NCBI RefSeq assembly: GCF_900541275.1
Contig: NZ_UQJH01000004.1
Location: 1 to 64,000 of the forward strand
Source of the DNA: an uncultured Porphyromonas sp.
GTDB lineage: Bacteria; Bacteroidota; Bacteroidia; Bacteroidales; Porphyromonadaceae
Direction of reading: 5' to 3'
Length of the DNA stretch: 64,000 nt
Under the pieces are notes generated by a model. The model saw only the letters and a program-made list of their open reading frames with translations, made no database searches and had not been told where the DNA came from. Below, one piece after another: positions 28,046-36,060 of this stretch; positions within the stretch are counted from its first letter, which is position 1, and every line of letters begins with the position of its first letter. The position numbers and the translations under genes are program-made.

Positions 28046-28095
28046 GATGATAAGCCCTTAGTAGTCACACACAATTTCTTTCGGGAGTTAAAGTT

Positions 28096-28158
28096 ATGAA
28101 CAGACAGTCAGGCGTTACTCGGTCATTTCTTAGCATCACACGCTTATGGTCGAGATAG
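28096..28158 (+). CDS. Possible 20-residue leader peptide
   Basis: ATG 28096 opens a 20-codon frame (MNRQSGVTRSFLSITRLWSR) that ends at 28158, overlapping the transporter ATG at 28146 in a different frame. It lies just downstream of the riboswitch. Translational coupling through this short frame is conceivable; nothing else shows that it is translated. Confidence 0.25.
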   Translation: MNRQSGVTRSFLSITRLWSR

Positions 28159-29825
28159 TACGCAACCTACTCTGGACGGGGGACATTGCCTCCTCCATCT
28201 TCATCCTCGCCCTGGTGCTCACCATCGGCGTCTTACTCAGCAAGATCCGCCTCGGAGGCTTCTCCCTCGGCGTCTCTTGGGTCCTCTTCACCGGTATCTT
28301 CCTCGGGCATCTGGGGCTTCGGCTCGACCCACAGGTACTCTCCTTTGTCCGCGAGACGGGGATGATCCTCTTTATCTTCGGCATCGGCATGACCGTGGGG
28401 CCGGGATTCTTTGCCACCTTCCGTCAGGGAGGCGTGCGACTGAACCTCCTCTCTCTCCTCTCGATCCTCCTCTCCCTCATCGTCTCCTACATCCTCTACC
28501 GGGTGACGCAGACGCCTATGGCGACGCTGATGGGCATCCTCTCCGGTGCGGTGACGAATACACCCGCCCTCGCAGCGACGCAGGAGAGCGCCCGCGCCGT
28601 CGGCAGCGCCGCTCTCGGGGATGTGGGCATCGGGTACGCCCTTGGCTATCCGGTGGCGATCCTCGGGATGATCCTGACGATGTCTCTGCTGAAGTGGGTC
28701 TTCCGGATCGATGTCCCTCGTGAGGAGCGGGAGATAGAGGAGCGGGAGCGTGCCACCCACAAGGATGCAGTGGTCTACGCCCTCGAGGTGAGCAACCCCT
28801 GGATGGACGGTAAGAGCGTCTACGAGTCGAAGTCGGTGCTGGAGAAGTACGACGTCGTGATCTCCCGCATCATGCACCACGACTCCGGGGAGGTGGAGAT
28901 GGCGGGGCCGAAGTCGATCATCCGCCTCGGCGACCGCTTGATGGTGATCTCCGACGAGAGTGACAAGGAGACGATCTGCGCCTTCCTCGGCAGGGAGTTG
29001 CCACTCGTGGAGCCGGAGTGGATCACACGAGGGGCAACCGACGTGGTCTCGCACCGCTGCCTCGTCACCCGGGATAGGATCAATGGGAAGAGCATCGGTA
29101 GCCTGAAGCTCCGCTCCCTCTACAATGCCTCGATCACGCGAGTCTACCGCGCCGGCGTCTACCTGATGGCGCGACCGGAGCTACTGCTCCAGGTGGGTGA
29201 TACGGTGATCGTCGTCGGACACGAGGAGGATGTGAAGCACGTGGAGCAGGTGCTGGGCAACTCGCGCAAAACCCTCCGCCAGCCCAATCTCTTCATAGTC
29301 GCCCTCACGATCCTCATCGGTGTGCTGATCGGGAGCCTAAGGATCCACCTGCCCTCGATGTCCATGCCGGTCAAGCTCGGCTTTGCCGGCGGGACACTCG
29401 TGACGGCGATCCTGCTGAGCAACTTTGGCACCCACTTCCGCCTCAATACCCACAATACCGAGAGCGCCAATCATATGTTGCGCGAGCTGGGCATTGCGCT
29501 CTTCCTTGCCTGCGTCGGGCTGAGCGTGGGCGAGAGCTTTGTGGAGAAGATCGCAAGCGGTGGACTGGTCTGGATGGGCTACGCAGCGCTGATGATGATG
29601 ATCCCACTCTGGGTCACGCTGATCATCGGGCGGCTCTGCCTCCGGCTGGACTACTTCACCCTCCTCGGCTACGTGGCGGGGAGCATGACCTTTGCCCCGG
29701 CGCTCTCGCTCACCCCGGATGCGACGAAGAATAACACCCCCTCCGTCCTCTACGCCACCATCTACCCCCTCACCCTCTTCGTCCGCGTCATGGCGGCTCA
29801 GTGGATGGTCCTGCTGCTGAGCTGA
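28146..29825 (+). CDS. AspT/YidE-family transporter under B12 control
   Basis: This is an inner-membrane protein of 559 residues with two halves of about five to six helices. The family signature GILSGAVTNTPALAATQ is in the first half and SMTFAPALSLTPDATKNNTP in the second. Two TrkA-C (RCK_C) domains lie in the central cytoplasmic loop (about residues 215-380: SRIMHHDSGEVEMAG, then GDTVIVVGHEEDV). Characterised AspT is an aspartate-alanine exchanger, but substrates of YidE/YbjL relatives are unknown. The riboswitch suggests cobalt, a corrinoid, its lower ligand or a precursor. It is monocistronic, followed by the lipocalin promoter. Confidence 0.88.
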   Translation: MVEIVRNLLWTGDIASSIFILALVLTIGVLLSKIRLGGFSLGVSWVLFTGIFLGHLGLRLDPQVLSFVRETGMILFIFGIGMTVGPGFFATFRQGGVRLNLLSLLSILLSLIVSYILYRVTQTPMATLMGILSGAVTNTPALAATQESARAVGSAALGDVGIGYALGYPVAILGMILTMSLLKWVFRIDVPREEREIEERERATHKDAVVYALEVSNPWMDGKSVYESKSVLEKYDVVISRIMHHDSGEVEMAGPKSIIRLGDRLMVISDESDKETICAFLGRELPLVEPEWITRGATDVVSHRCLVTRDRINGKSIGSLKLRSLYNASITRVYRAGVYLMARPELLLQVGDTVIVVGHEEDVKHVEQVLGNSRKTLRQPNLFIVALTILIGVLIGSLRIHLPSMSMPVKLGFAGGTLVTAILLSNFGTHFRLNTHNTESANHMLRELGIALFLACVGLSVGESFVEKIASGGLVWMGYAALMMMIPLWVTLIIGRLCLRLDYFTLLGYVAGSMTFAPALSLTPDATKNNTPSVLYATIYPLTLFVRVMAAQWMVLLLS

Positions 29826-29865
29826 GGAAGGAGTGAGGATCTCCCTGTTTCTACTGCATTCTTGG

Positions 29866-29873
29866 TACCTTTG
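29866..29873 (+). promoter_or_regulatory. -7 promoter box (TACCTTTG) of the lipocalin gene
   Basis: A perfect -7 box 32 bases before the ATG at 29906, preceded by TTTC at an acceptable -33 distance. It implies a leader of about 25 bases for the lipocalin-msrAB transcript. Confidence 0.65.
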
Positions 29874-29905
29874 GGTGACAAGGATAAGATAACTATATCA
29901 CCACT

Positions 29906-30526
29906 ATGACCATGAAAGCAAAGAATCTACTGATAGCCCTTACAGGGACCGCTGCCGCAGCCGGTGCTGCTGCTTACTACTACATCTGGAAAAAGATGGG
30001 GCTACCTCGGGGAGCGTGGCCGGTGAGAGGCTTCGACCTCGAGCGCTACCTCGGCAAGTGGTACGAGATCGCCCGCCTCGACTCACGCTTTGAGAAAGAT
30101 CTCGACAACACCACCGCCGAGTACTCCCTCAATGACGACGGCACCATCCGGGTCGTCAATAGCGGCTACGACCTCAAGAGGGAGCGCTGGAGCGACTCCA
30201 TCGGCAGAGCAAAGCCGATCGAGGACCCTGAGGTGGCGCGGCTGATGGTCTCCTTCTTCGGTCCCTTCTACAGCTCCTACAACGTCGTCGAGCTCGACCC
30301 GGACTATCGCTATGCGCTCGTCGTCGGCCGCAATACCGACTACGTATGGTTCCTCTCCCGCACGATGGAGATGCCGGAGGGGGTGAAGGAGCTCTTCGTC
30401 TCCAAGGCCAAGGCACTCGGCTACGACACCGACCGGCTCGTCTGGGTCGAGCAGGGCACCCGCGAGCGTCCCGTGGAGCCGGAGGAAGATCCGGAGGACG
30501 AGGAGGATGAGGAGACGGACGACTGA
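29906..30526 (+). CDS. blc: Bacterial lipocalin (Blc-like)
   Basis: This 206-residue protein has an N-terminal hydrophobic segment (residues 7-28) that acts as signal or anchor. The lipocalin motif LERYLGKWYEIARLDSRFEK follows, then the strand pattern TAEYSLNDDGTIRVVNSGY and the second motif YRYALVVGRNTDYVWFLSR. No lipobox Cys is seen, unlike E. coli Blc, and a very acidic C-terminal tail is added (EPEEDPEDEEDEETDD). Lipocalins bind lysophospholipids or other hydrophobic ligands. It overlaps msrAB by 20 bases, which suggests an envelope stress-repair operon. Confidence 0.88.
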   Translation: MTMKAKNLLIALTGTAAAAGAAAYYYIWKKMGLPRGAWPVRGFDLERYLGKWYEIARLDSRFEKDLDNTTAEYSLNDDGTIRVVNSGYDLKRERWSDSIGRAKPIEDPEVARLMVSFFGPFYSSYNVVELDPDYRYALVVGRNTDYVWFLSRTMEMPEGVKELFVSKAKALGYDTDRLVWVEQGTRERPVEPEEDPEDEEDEETDD

Positions 30527-31601
30527 GGTATGGGCGGGAGCGAGAGTACCGCTGCTCCTCATCAGTGCTCTCCTCCTCCTGCTCCCAGGCTGCCTCTCAG
30601 CCGGGGGGCGCACTCAGGACACCAAGCAAGAGACTGTAGAGATGAGTGATAGCGTAAGAGAGATCTACCTCGCCGGCGGATGCTTCTGGGGGACGGAGCA
30701 CTTCCTCCGCCAGATCCGCGGTGTGGTGGAGACAGAGGTGGGATATGCCAATGGCAGTACCCCCGACCCCACCTACGAGATCGTCTGTGGCGACAAGTCG
30801 GGCTACGCCGAGACTGTCAGGGTGGTCTACGACCCGGAGGTGCTGTCGACGGCAAAGTTGCTTGAGACCTTCTTCCTCGCCATAGACCCTACGGCGGTCA
30901 ATCGTCAGGGCAACGACCGCGGCACGCAGTACCGCACCGGGATCTACTACAGCGACCCCGCCGATGAGTCGGTGGTGACCGCTGCACTGGCGCAGCTCAG
31001 CACGCAGTACAGCAAGCCGATAGCGGTGGAGGGGATGCCGCTCAGGAGCTTCTATCGCGCCGAGGAGTACCACCAGGATTACTTGGAGAAAAACCCCTCC
31101 GCCTACTGCCACATCTCCCCCACCCTCTTCCGGAAGGCACGCGAGGCAAATCAGCCCCGCTTTAGCCGTAAGAGCAAGAAAGAGCTACACCGGCTCCTCA
31201 CCGACCTGCAGTACGAGGTGACGCAGGAAGGAGGCACGGAGCGCGCCTTCAGCCATCCGTACGACAAGGAGTTTCGGGAGGGGATCTACGTCGATGTCAC
31301 CACCGGCGAGCCGCTCTTCCTCTCCTCAGACAAATACGATAGCGGCTGCGGATGGCCCGCCTTCAGCCGACCGATCAGCGATAGCATCCTCGTGGAGCGG
31401 ACCGATCTACGCTACGGCATGCGCCGTACGGAGGTGAGGAGTAAGCTGGGCGAGGCACACCTGGGACACGTCTTTGACGACGGTCCTCGCGATCGTGGCG
31501 GCCTCCGCTACTGCATCAATGGCGCCGCCCTCCGCTTCGTCCCCAAGGAGGAGATGGAGCGCGAGGGCTACGGCGACTACCTGCACCTACTCAAGAGATA
31601 G
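30507..31601 (+). CDS. msrAB: Fused peptide methionine sulfoxide reductase MsrA-MsrB lipoprotein
   Basis: This 364-residue protein repairs both S- and R-methionine sulfoxides. A lipoprotein signal ends at LLLLPGC. The MsrA domain (about 50-210) contains GGCFWG with the catalytic Cys and the EEYHQDYLEKNP block. The MsrB domain (about 220-360) has SGCGWPAF and the catalytic RYCINGAALRF. The usual zinc CxxC pairs of MsrB are absent, as in many fused forms. The start lies inside the lipocalin gene; a later start (MSDSVREI) would give a cytosolic form, but the signal sequence makes the longer one more likely. Confidence 0.93.
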   Translation: MRRRTTEVWAGARVPLLLISALLLLLPGCLSAGGRTQDTKQETVEMSDSVREIYLAGGCFWGTEHFLRQIRGVVETEVGYANGSTPDPTYEIVCGDKSGYAETVRVVYDPEVLSTAKLLETFFLAIDPTAVNRQGNDRGTQYRTGIYYSDPADESVVTAALAQLSTQYSKPIAVEGMPLRSFYRAEEYHQDYLEKNPSAYCHISPTLFRKAREANQPRFSRKSKKELHRLLTDLQYEVTQEGGTERAFSHPYDKEFREGIYVDVTTGEPLFLSSDKYDSGCGWPAFSRPISDSILVERTDLRYGMRRTEVRSKLGEAHLGHVFDDGPRDRGGLRYCINGAALRFVPKEEMEREGYGDYLHLLKR

Positions 31602-31624
31602 CCCACCCGGCGTATACCGATAGA

Positions 31625-31663
31625 GAGAGCCCCGCACTGACACTTGGTCCGTGCGGGGCTCTC
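31625..31663. terminator. Hairpin terminator between msrAB and the small lipoprotein
   Basis: Perfect 13-base arms (31625-31637 and 31651-31663, GAGAGCCCCGCAC and complement) with a 13-base loop, between two converging genes. Confidence 0.85.
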
Positions 31664-31707
31664 CTTGTATTATGGTCGGCTTATGTACCGACGACAGGGG
31701 GTGCTAA

Positions 31708-31959
31708 TTACTTAACAGCCTGCTCTGCCTCCTTAGCGGTCTGAGCTGCAGCGAGACTGTCAGCCTTGTCAGCTGCCTCATCGACAACCTCCTTAGCCTG
31801 GTCAGCCTTCTGGTCGATCTGATCCTTCATGGCGTCAGCCTTCTGGTCGATCTGCTCCTTAGCCTGGTCGGCGTTCTGCTGGTTCTCAGTCTTGTTGCAA
31901 GAAGCAAGACCCATCATCATACATACAGCGGCAGCGCTGATAGCGATAATCTTCTTCAT
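31708..31959 (-). CDS. Small Lys/Ala-rich lipoprotein
   Basis: This 83-residue lipoprotein starts MKKIIAISAAAVCMMMGLASC. Everything after the lipid-attached Cys is a low-complexity helix with a repeated DQKAD/DQAKE pattern (KEQIDQKADAMKDQIDQKAD), resembling the Lpp-like or apolipoprotein-like helices of small Bacteroidetes lipoproteins. The ATG at 31959 is chosen because it yields the lipobox and follows a well-formed promoter; the frame is open for 35 codons further. Function unknown; an envelope spacer or stress lipoprotein is possible. Confidence 0.8.
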   Translation of the reverse strand: MKKIIAISAAAVCMMMGLASCNKTENQQNADQAKEQIDQKADAMKDQIDQKADQAKEVVDEAADKADSLAAAQTAKEAEQAVK

Positions 31960-32009
31960 AATTCTAAATCTATCTTTTAAGTGTGTAAAATATTGCCTAT
32001 ACTCGGGGA

Positions 32010-32040
32010 CAAAGTTACATCTAATTTTCAATTGAGCAAA
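32010..32040 (-). promoter_or_regulatory. Promoter of the small lipoprotein gene
   Basis: On the minus strand -33 TTTG (32037-32040) and -7 TAACTTTG (32010-32017) are 19 bases apart, the best-spaced promoter pair in the window. It predicts a leader of about 45 bases. Confidence 0.8.
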
Positions 32041-32242
32041 CACTTCCCCGAGAAAATCTCGCAATCCCTGTCTGGATCAGCCTCTCGAGCATCGCACGAT
32101 AGGGTAAACAAGGGGGGCTAAAGGGTCCCTACCCCTCCATAGGGGGCATAGTGCCCGACAACAAATGATAACACTCTATCGGGGAAGCCGATCAAACCTA
32201 TGTCCCTACATCCCATCATAGTAGTATAAGAGAATCAGCATT

Positions 32243-32698
32243 ATGAAACAGCTTATCAACTACCTCAGAGTCCACATCCTCCTCCCGCTCCTTATTATAG
32301 GGGCTGTACCGGTCGTCCTGCAGGCGCAGGATCTGAGCGGCTCCACGTGGAGGTCCACCTTTGACCACACGGGGGCAAAGGGGTACATCTCCTATCACTT
32401 CACCTCGGCACAGGCAGGGTACTACGAGTACAGCGTGAAGTCGATCTTCAAGGACTACAAGGGTCGAGGAGACTTCACCTACCGTACCGATGATGGGCGA
32501 CGCTACATCATCTCCGACGTGGAGCACCCCGATGATCCCGACTACAAGACTCAGGTGCAGATCAGCGGACAGCTGCTGACCCTATCGATGCCCCCTCGGG
32601 TGGAGCAGATGGTGGAGGGCTCCCCAGGCTTTGTCCGGAAGATCCTGGACGAGTACCTCAGCGATATGCTGGTACTACAGCGTCAGGTGACGCCATAA
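32243..32698 (+). CDS. Exported hypothetical protein
   Basis: This 151-residue protein has a signal peptide (hydrophobic residues 12-28, cleavage near VLQAQ) and a mixed beta body (TWRSTFDHTGAKGYISYHF, then YYEYSVKSIFKDYKGRGDF). It ends in a helix carrying the only long non-polar stretch. The strand pattern is lipocalin-like, but no motif is conserved. I do not recognise it. It lies between a small-lipoprotein gene and an L,D-transpeptidase. Confidence 0.6.
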   Translation: MKQLINYLRVHILLPLLIIGAVPVVLQAQDLSGSTWRSTFDHTGAKGYISYHFTSAQAGYYEYSVKSIFKDYKGRGDFTYRTDDGRRYIISDVEHPDDPDYKTQVQISGQLLTLSMPPRVEQMVEGSPGFVRKILDEYLSDMLVLQRQVTP

Positions 32699-32753
32699 GT
32701 GGGAGTTAAGATAGATTAGCTCTCCGGGGAGTGATCCCGAGAGAAGAATGTGG

Positions 32754-32761
32754 TACCTTTG
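32754..32761 (+). promoter_or_regulatory. -7 promoter box (TACCTTTG) before the first L,D-transpeptidase
   Basis: A perfect box ending 8 bases before ATG 32770. It decides the start against the longer frame from 32731, which runs through the box, and predicts a leaderless mRNA. Confidence 0.65.
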
Positions 32762-32769
32762 TCCCCGTG

Positions 32770-33474
32770 ATGAAGAAGGGAGAGAAAACTATATCGGTAC
32801 TGACTATGACCCTGCTGTGCGGAGCGCTGCTGCTCCTCATGGCAGGTTCGCCTCACGATAGTGAGGAGGAGAGTCAGGTCCCGTCCACCGACACCATACT
32901 GGTCGCACATACAGATAGCTGCCAGGTGATCTATGACCAGCTGGGGCTGAGTGCTTGGGTGGATGAGGCAGCATTTCGCAAGGCCTACGACGGCTACTGC
33001 CGGATCAAGGACCGGAAGAAGGAGATCCTCACGCTGATCGACTTCACGAAGCCGTCCAATGAGGAGCGGCTCCTGGTGCTGGATATGGCGGCGGGGAAGC
33101 TTCTCTTCCACTCCCTCGTCGCCCATGGGCGTAATAGTGGCGACCTCTACGCCACCCGCTTCTCCAATCGCCCCGAGAGCCATCAGAGTTCGCTGGGGCT
33201 CTACCTCACCGAGGGGACCTACACCGGCAAGAATGGCTACTCACTTCGGCTCAATGGGCTGGAGAAGGGAGTCAACGACAATGCCCTCGCCCGGGCGATC
33301 GTGATCCACGGTGCCGCCTACGCTGACCCATCGGTCTGCCGTGGCGGGCGACGACTGGGGCGCAGCTGGGGCTGCCCCGCCCTGCCACCGGCTCTCAATC
33401 GTCCGATCATCGACACCATCAAGGGTGGCAGCGTGCTCTACATCTACGGGGAGAGTCGCAATCAGCGCTCCTGA
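32770..33474 (+). CDS. Murein L,D-transpeptidase catalytic-domain protein
   Basis: This is a 234-residue exported protein. After a hydrophobic N-terminal segment (LTMTLLCGALLLLMAG) comes a region starting at SAWVDEAAFRKAYDGYCRIK and the catalytic block VIHGAAYADPSVC...GRSWGCPALP. The HG and the SxGC motif supply the His and nucleophilic Cys. This is the non-YkuD-length L,D-transpeptidase_catalytic family found in Bacteroidetes and relatives. It probably forms or edits 3-3 peptidoglycan cross-links. The gene converges with a second transpeptidase across a palindrome array. Confidence 0.82.
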   Translation: MKKGEKTISVLTMTLLCGALLLLMAGSPHDSEEESQVPSTDTILVAHTDSCQVIYDQLGLSAWVDEAAFRKAYDGYCRIKDRKKEILTLIDFTKPSNEERLLVLDMAAGKLLFHSLVAHGRNSGDLYATRFSNRPESHQSSLGLYLTEGTYTGKNGYSLRLNGLEKGVNDNALARAIVIHGAAYADPSVCRGGRRLGRSWGCPALPPALNRPIIDTIKGGSVLYIYGESRNQRS

Positions 33475-33552
33475 CCACCCTTCACATCTCATCGGATGGG
33501 TCTAGCCCACTCTATTTCACCACCATACGGACGCCCTCGACCATTCCTCTGG

Positions 33553-33634
33553 CTACTATCGGTATGAGCGAATACTAATACCGATAAAAGAAAACACTAA
33601 TACCGATATTAGACGCGTCTAATATCGGTATTAG
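33553..33634. repeat. 22-bp-period palindrome array C (four copies, partly decayed)
   Basis: Units at 33553-33568 (CTACTATCGGTATGAG, decayed inverted form), 33575-33590 (CTAATACCGATAAAAG, two mismatches), 33597-33612 (perfect) and 33619-33634 (perfect, inverted) hold the strict 22-bp period. Spacers are CGAATA, AAAACA and ACGCGT. The array lies between two converging L,D-transpeptidase genes. Confidence 0.9.
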
Positions 33635-33668
33635 TGTATGCGCTCAGGCGGGAGCTTTTTTCCCCGTG

Positions 33669-34700
33669 TCACTCGATCACCACGACGAGAGAATTGCGGA
33701 GAGGTGCCCAGTCGTAGACAAACTTGGCGTGGCTGGAGGCATTGCGGACACACATATGGGAGCGCGGCGTGGTGCCGAGGCTGGGGCTCCACTCGCGTAT
33801 CTTACCGTGAGGGTTATTGACCGGCACGCCATGGATATAGGCTCCGCAGCAGAAACGACTGGCATAGGGCGCAAAGCCGGCAATCGTCGAGCTGCCGTCC
33901 CCGGTGTAGTACATCTTGGGCTTCTTCTCCTGCAGGAGGTAGATCCCCAGTGGCGTGGCACGCGCGTAGGGCGGTCGCTTACGGCCGGTGGTGGCAGGGT
34001 TGACACTCCTAACGAGCCACTGCCCGCGAGACTCGCGCTCCACGGTGAGGATGTTCTGGTTGTTTCGGTCGACGAAGATGACGTGGTCAAAGAAGACGCT
34101 GTCCGGCAGTAGCTCGAGATACTTCCGCTTCACCATATACTCTCCCTCATCGTGCCGGGCGAGGAAGATGTGGTAGAAGGAGCCGACAGAGTCGATGACG
34201 TGGACGAGAGAGCCGTCCTGAGTATAACGGACCGGCTGGAGCGTGTCACTCAGCTCGTAGAGTGCTGCCGACTGATAGCGCTCGACCCCATACTTGTCGG
34301 TCACGTGCTTGTACTCGTTGCGGTGAAAGTCCTTGATCGTCGGTGACTCACCATTCTTATTCTGACGATTGGCGACCACCGCCCAGCGGTTCGCCTCCTC
34401 GTAGAGGCTCTCGATGTAGGCGAGTCGCTCCCGTACCTGATCATACTGCACCACACGGAAGGTATCCCGGTAGTCGTAGACGGAGTCGAGGTGGTACTCC
34501 TCGAAGAGAAGCTCCTCCCGCAGGCTTATGTCTGCCGCCGTGAGGGGCAGCTGCTCCTCCGGCTCCGGAGCAGAGATGATGCTGTCTGTGATCGGCACGC
34601 TATCGGTCACCGTCTCAGCACTCATTCCACCCCTTCCACACGAGAGGAGGAGCAGCAGCAGGAGCGACAGAGAGGGCAGAGTAAGGGGTCGTCTATTCAT
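33669..34700 (-). CDS. YkuD-family L,D-transpeptidase lipoprotein
   Basis: This 343-residue lipoprotein has the leader LLLLLLLSC. The YkuD domain lies at the C terminus, with IHGVPVNNPHG and the nucleophile motif SHMCVRN, where most members have SHGCVR; the Met for Gly change is unusual but leaves His and Cys in place. The preceding region has YARATPLGIYLLQEKKP, typical of the domain core. ATG 34700 is chosen for the lipobox; the open frame extends to 34751. It transcribes away from the SpoU gene and converges on the other transpeptidase. Confidence 0.85.
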   Translation of the reverse strand: MNRRPLTLPSLSLLLLLLLSCGRGGMSAETVTDSVPITDSIISAPEPEEQLPLTAADISLREELLFEEYHLDSVYDYRDTFRVVQYDQVRERLAYIESLYEEANRWAVVANRQNKNGESPTIKDFHRNEYKHVTDKYGVERYQSAALYELSDTLQPVRYTQDGSLVHVIDSVGSFYHIFLARHDEGEYMVKRKYLELLPDSVFFDHVIFVDRNNQNILTVERESRGQWLVRSVNPATTGRKRPPYARATPLGIYLLQEKKPKMYYTGDGSSTIAGFAPYASRFCCGAYIHGVPVNNPHGKIREWSPSLGTTPRSHMCVRNASSHAKFVYDWAPLRNSLVVVIE

Positions 34701-34761
34701 TTTTATGGATGATACGATTGGGAATGGTGAGACAAGATAATCAAAATCCATCGTCTATGGG

Positions 34762-34769
34762 TACCTTTG
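34762..34769 (+). promoter_or_regulatory. -7 promoter box (TACCTTTG) of the SpoU gene
   Basis: A perfect box ending 8 bases before ATG 34778, the same spacing as for the SPOR and transpeptidase genes. It excludes the upstream in-frame starts at 34709 and 34757. Confidence 0.65.
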
Positions 34770-34777
34770 TCCTGACT

Positions 34778-35314
34778 ATGGGACAGAAACTGACTATGGA
34801 GGAGATGGGAAGGCTCTCGCCGGAGGAGTACTCCGCAGCGCCTAAGTGCCCCATCCTCGTAATACTGGACAACGTGCGGAGTCTGCTCAATGTGGGGGCG
34901 GTCTTCAGGACCGCTGATGCGCTGAGGCTGCGGGGGATCGTCCTCTGTGGCATCACCGGTCGGCCAGGTCACGCCGACCTGCACAAGAGCGCCCTCGGCG
35001 CGGAGGAGACGGTCGACTGGAGTCACCAGCCTGACACCCTTGAGGCGGTGCGGCAGGCGCGCGAGGAGGGCTATCTGATCCTCTCCGTGGAGCAGGCGCA
35101 CGACAGCATCTTGCTCCCTGATGTGGCAAAGGTGATCGACACCGACCGCCCCACCGCCCTCATCCTCGGGCATGAGGTCCACGGCGTGCAGCAGGCGGTA
35201 GTCGATGCCTCGGACCACTGCGTCGAGATCCCGCAGTTCGGCACCAAGCACTCGCTCAATGTCTCTGTCGCTGCCGGCATCGTCCTCTACACCATATCAC
35301 AGCTCTACCGATGA
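34778..35314 (+). CDS. SpoU/TrmH-family RNA 2'-O-methyltransferase
   Basis: This 178-residue SPOUT-fold enzyme methylates a ribose of tRNA or rRNA using S-adenosylmethionine. It has the three family motifs. Motif 1 is the N-terminal LDNVRSLLNVGAVFRTADAL, motif 2 is TALILGHEVHGV, and motif 3 is VEIPQFGTKHSLNVSVAAGI. The short length fits the minimal TrmH type without an extra RNA-binding domain; the exact target is not predictable. It overlaps ispD by 4 bases (ATGA). Confidence 0.9.
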   Translation: MGQKLTMEEMGRLSPEEYSAAPKCPILVILDNVRSLLNVGAVFRTADALRLRGIVLCGITGRPGHADLHKSALGAEETVDWSHQPDTLEAVRQAREEGYLILSVEQAHDSILLPDVAKVIDTDRPTALILGHEVHGVQQAVVDASDHCVEIPQFGTKHSLNVSVAAGIVLYTISQLYR

Positions 35315-35997
35315 GACGCACAGCCCTTATCATCGTCGCCGCCGGTCGGGGGGTCCGCATGGGTGCCCCGCTGCCCAAGCAGTACCTCCCTCTAGAGGGG
35401 CGACCGATCCTCGCCCATACGGTGCACGCCGCATCCGCCCTCCTCACCCCGGGCGATCAGCTGATCTTGGTGATCCCTCCCGATGACGACGAGAGGGTCC
35501 GTACGCTACTGGAGGAGTTCTGCCCGGACGTCTCCCTGACGCTGGTGCATGGCGGTACGACACGTGGGGAGAGTGTGCTCCACGGGCTGAGAGAGGTGTC
35601 GGAGGAGATCGAGCTGGTGGCGATCCACGACGGGGTACGTCCGATCCTCAGGCGGGAGATGTGGGACCGGCTACTCGCTGCGATGGAGGGCGCCGAGGCA
35701 GCCATCCCGGTGACTCACCCCACGGACAGCCTCCGGATGATCACGCCGGACGGGGGCAGCACCGTCCTCGACCGAAGCCTCGTCCGCTGCGTGCAAACAC
35801 CGCAGCTCTTCACTCGCGAGGCGATCCTCACCGCCTACGAGGCGGAGGGCGACACGGCCCAGACGGATGATGCCGGGCTCTACAGCCTCCACACCGGTCG
35901 CAGTCCGCTCCTCGTCGAGGGTGACCCGGACAACCTCAAGATCACCACCCCCCGCGATCTCGCCCTCGCCGCCCTGATCCTTCGAGACGAGCTATAG
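35311..35997 (+). CDS. ispD: 2-C-methyl-D-erythritol 4-phosphate cytidylyltransferase
   Basis: This 228-residue enzyme makes CDP-methylerythritol in the non-mevalonate isoprenoid pathway. Motifs include the CTP-binding IIVAAGRGVRMGAPLPKQYL, the VAIHDGVRPIL block and DPDNLKITTPRDLALA at the end. It is translationally coupled to the SpoU gene. The following three genes are of a different base composition and are not part of this operon's function. Confidence 0.95.
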   Translation: MRRTALIIVAAGRGVRMGAPLPKQYLPLEGRPILAHTVHAASALLTPGDQLILVIPPDDDERVRTLLEEFCPDVSLTLVHGGTTRGESVLHGLREVSEEIELVAIHDGVRPILRREMWDRLLAAMEGAEAAIPVTHPTDSLRMITPDGGSTVLDRSLVRCVQTPQLFTREAILTAYEAEGDTAQTDDAGLYSLHTGRSPLLVEGDPDNLKITTPRDLALAALILRDEL

Positions 35998-36017
35998 CCT
36001 CTTATTGATTTTGTGGC

Positions 36018-36025
36018 TATATTTG
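36018..36025 (+). promoter_or_regulatory. Candidate -7 box (TATATTTG) of the SecB-linked cassette
   Basis: A box with full TAnnTTTG agreement 35 bases before the first gene of the cassette. It gives the three genes their own promoter independent of ispD. Confidence 0.6.
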
Positions 36026-36060
36026 CTGATAGTAGGTAACACCATCAATGCCTGTGAACT

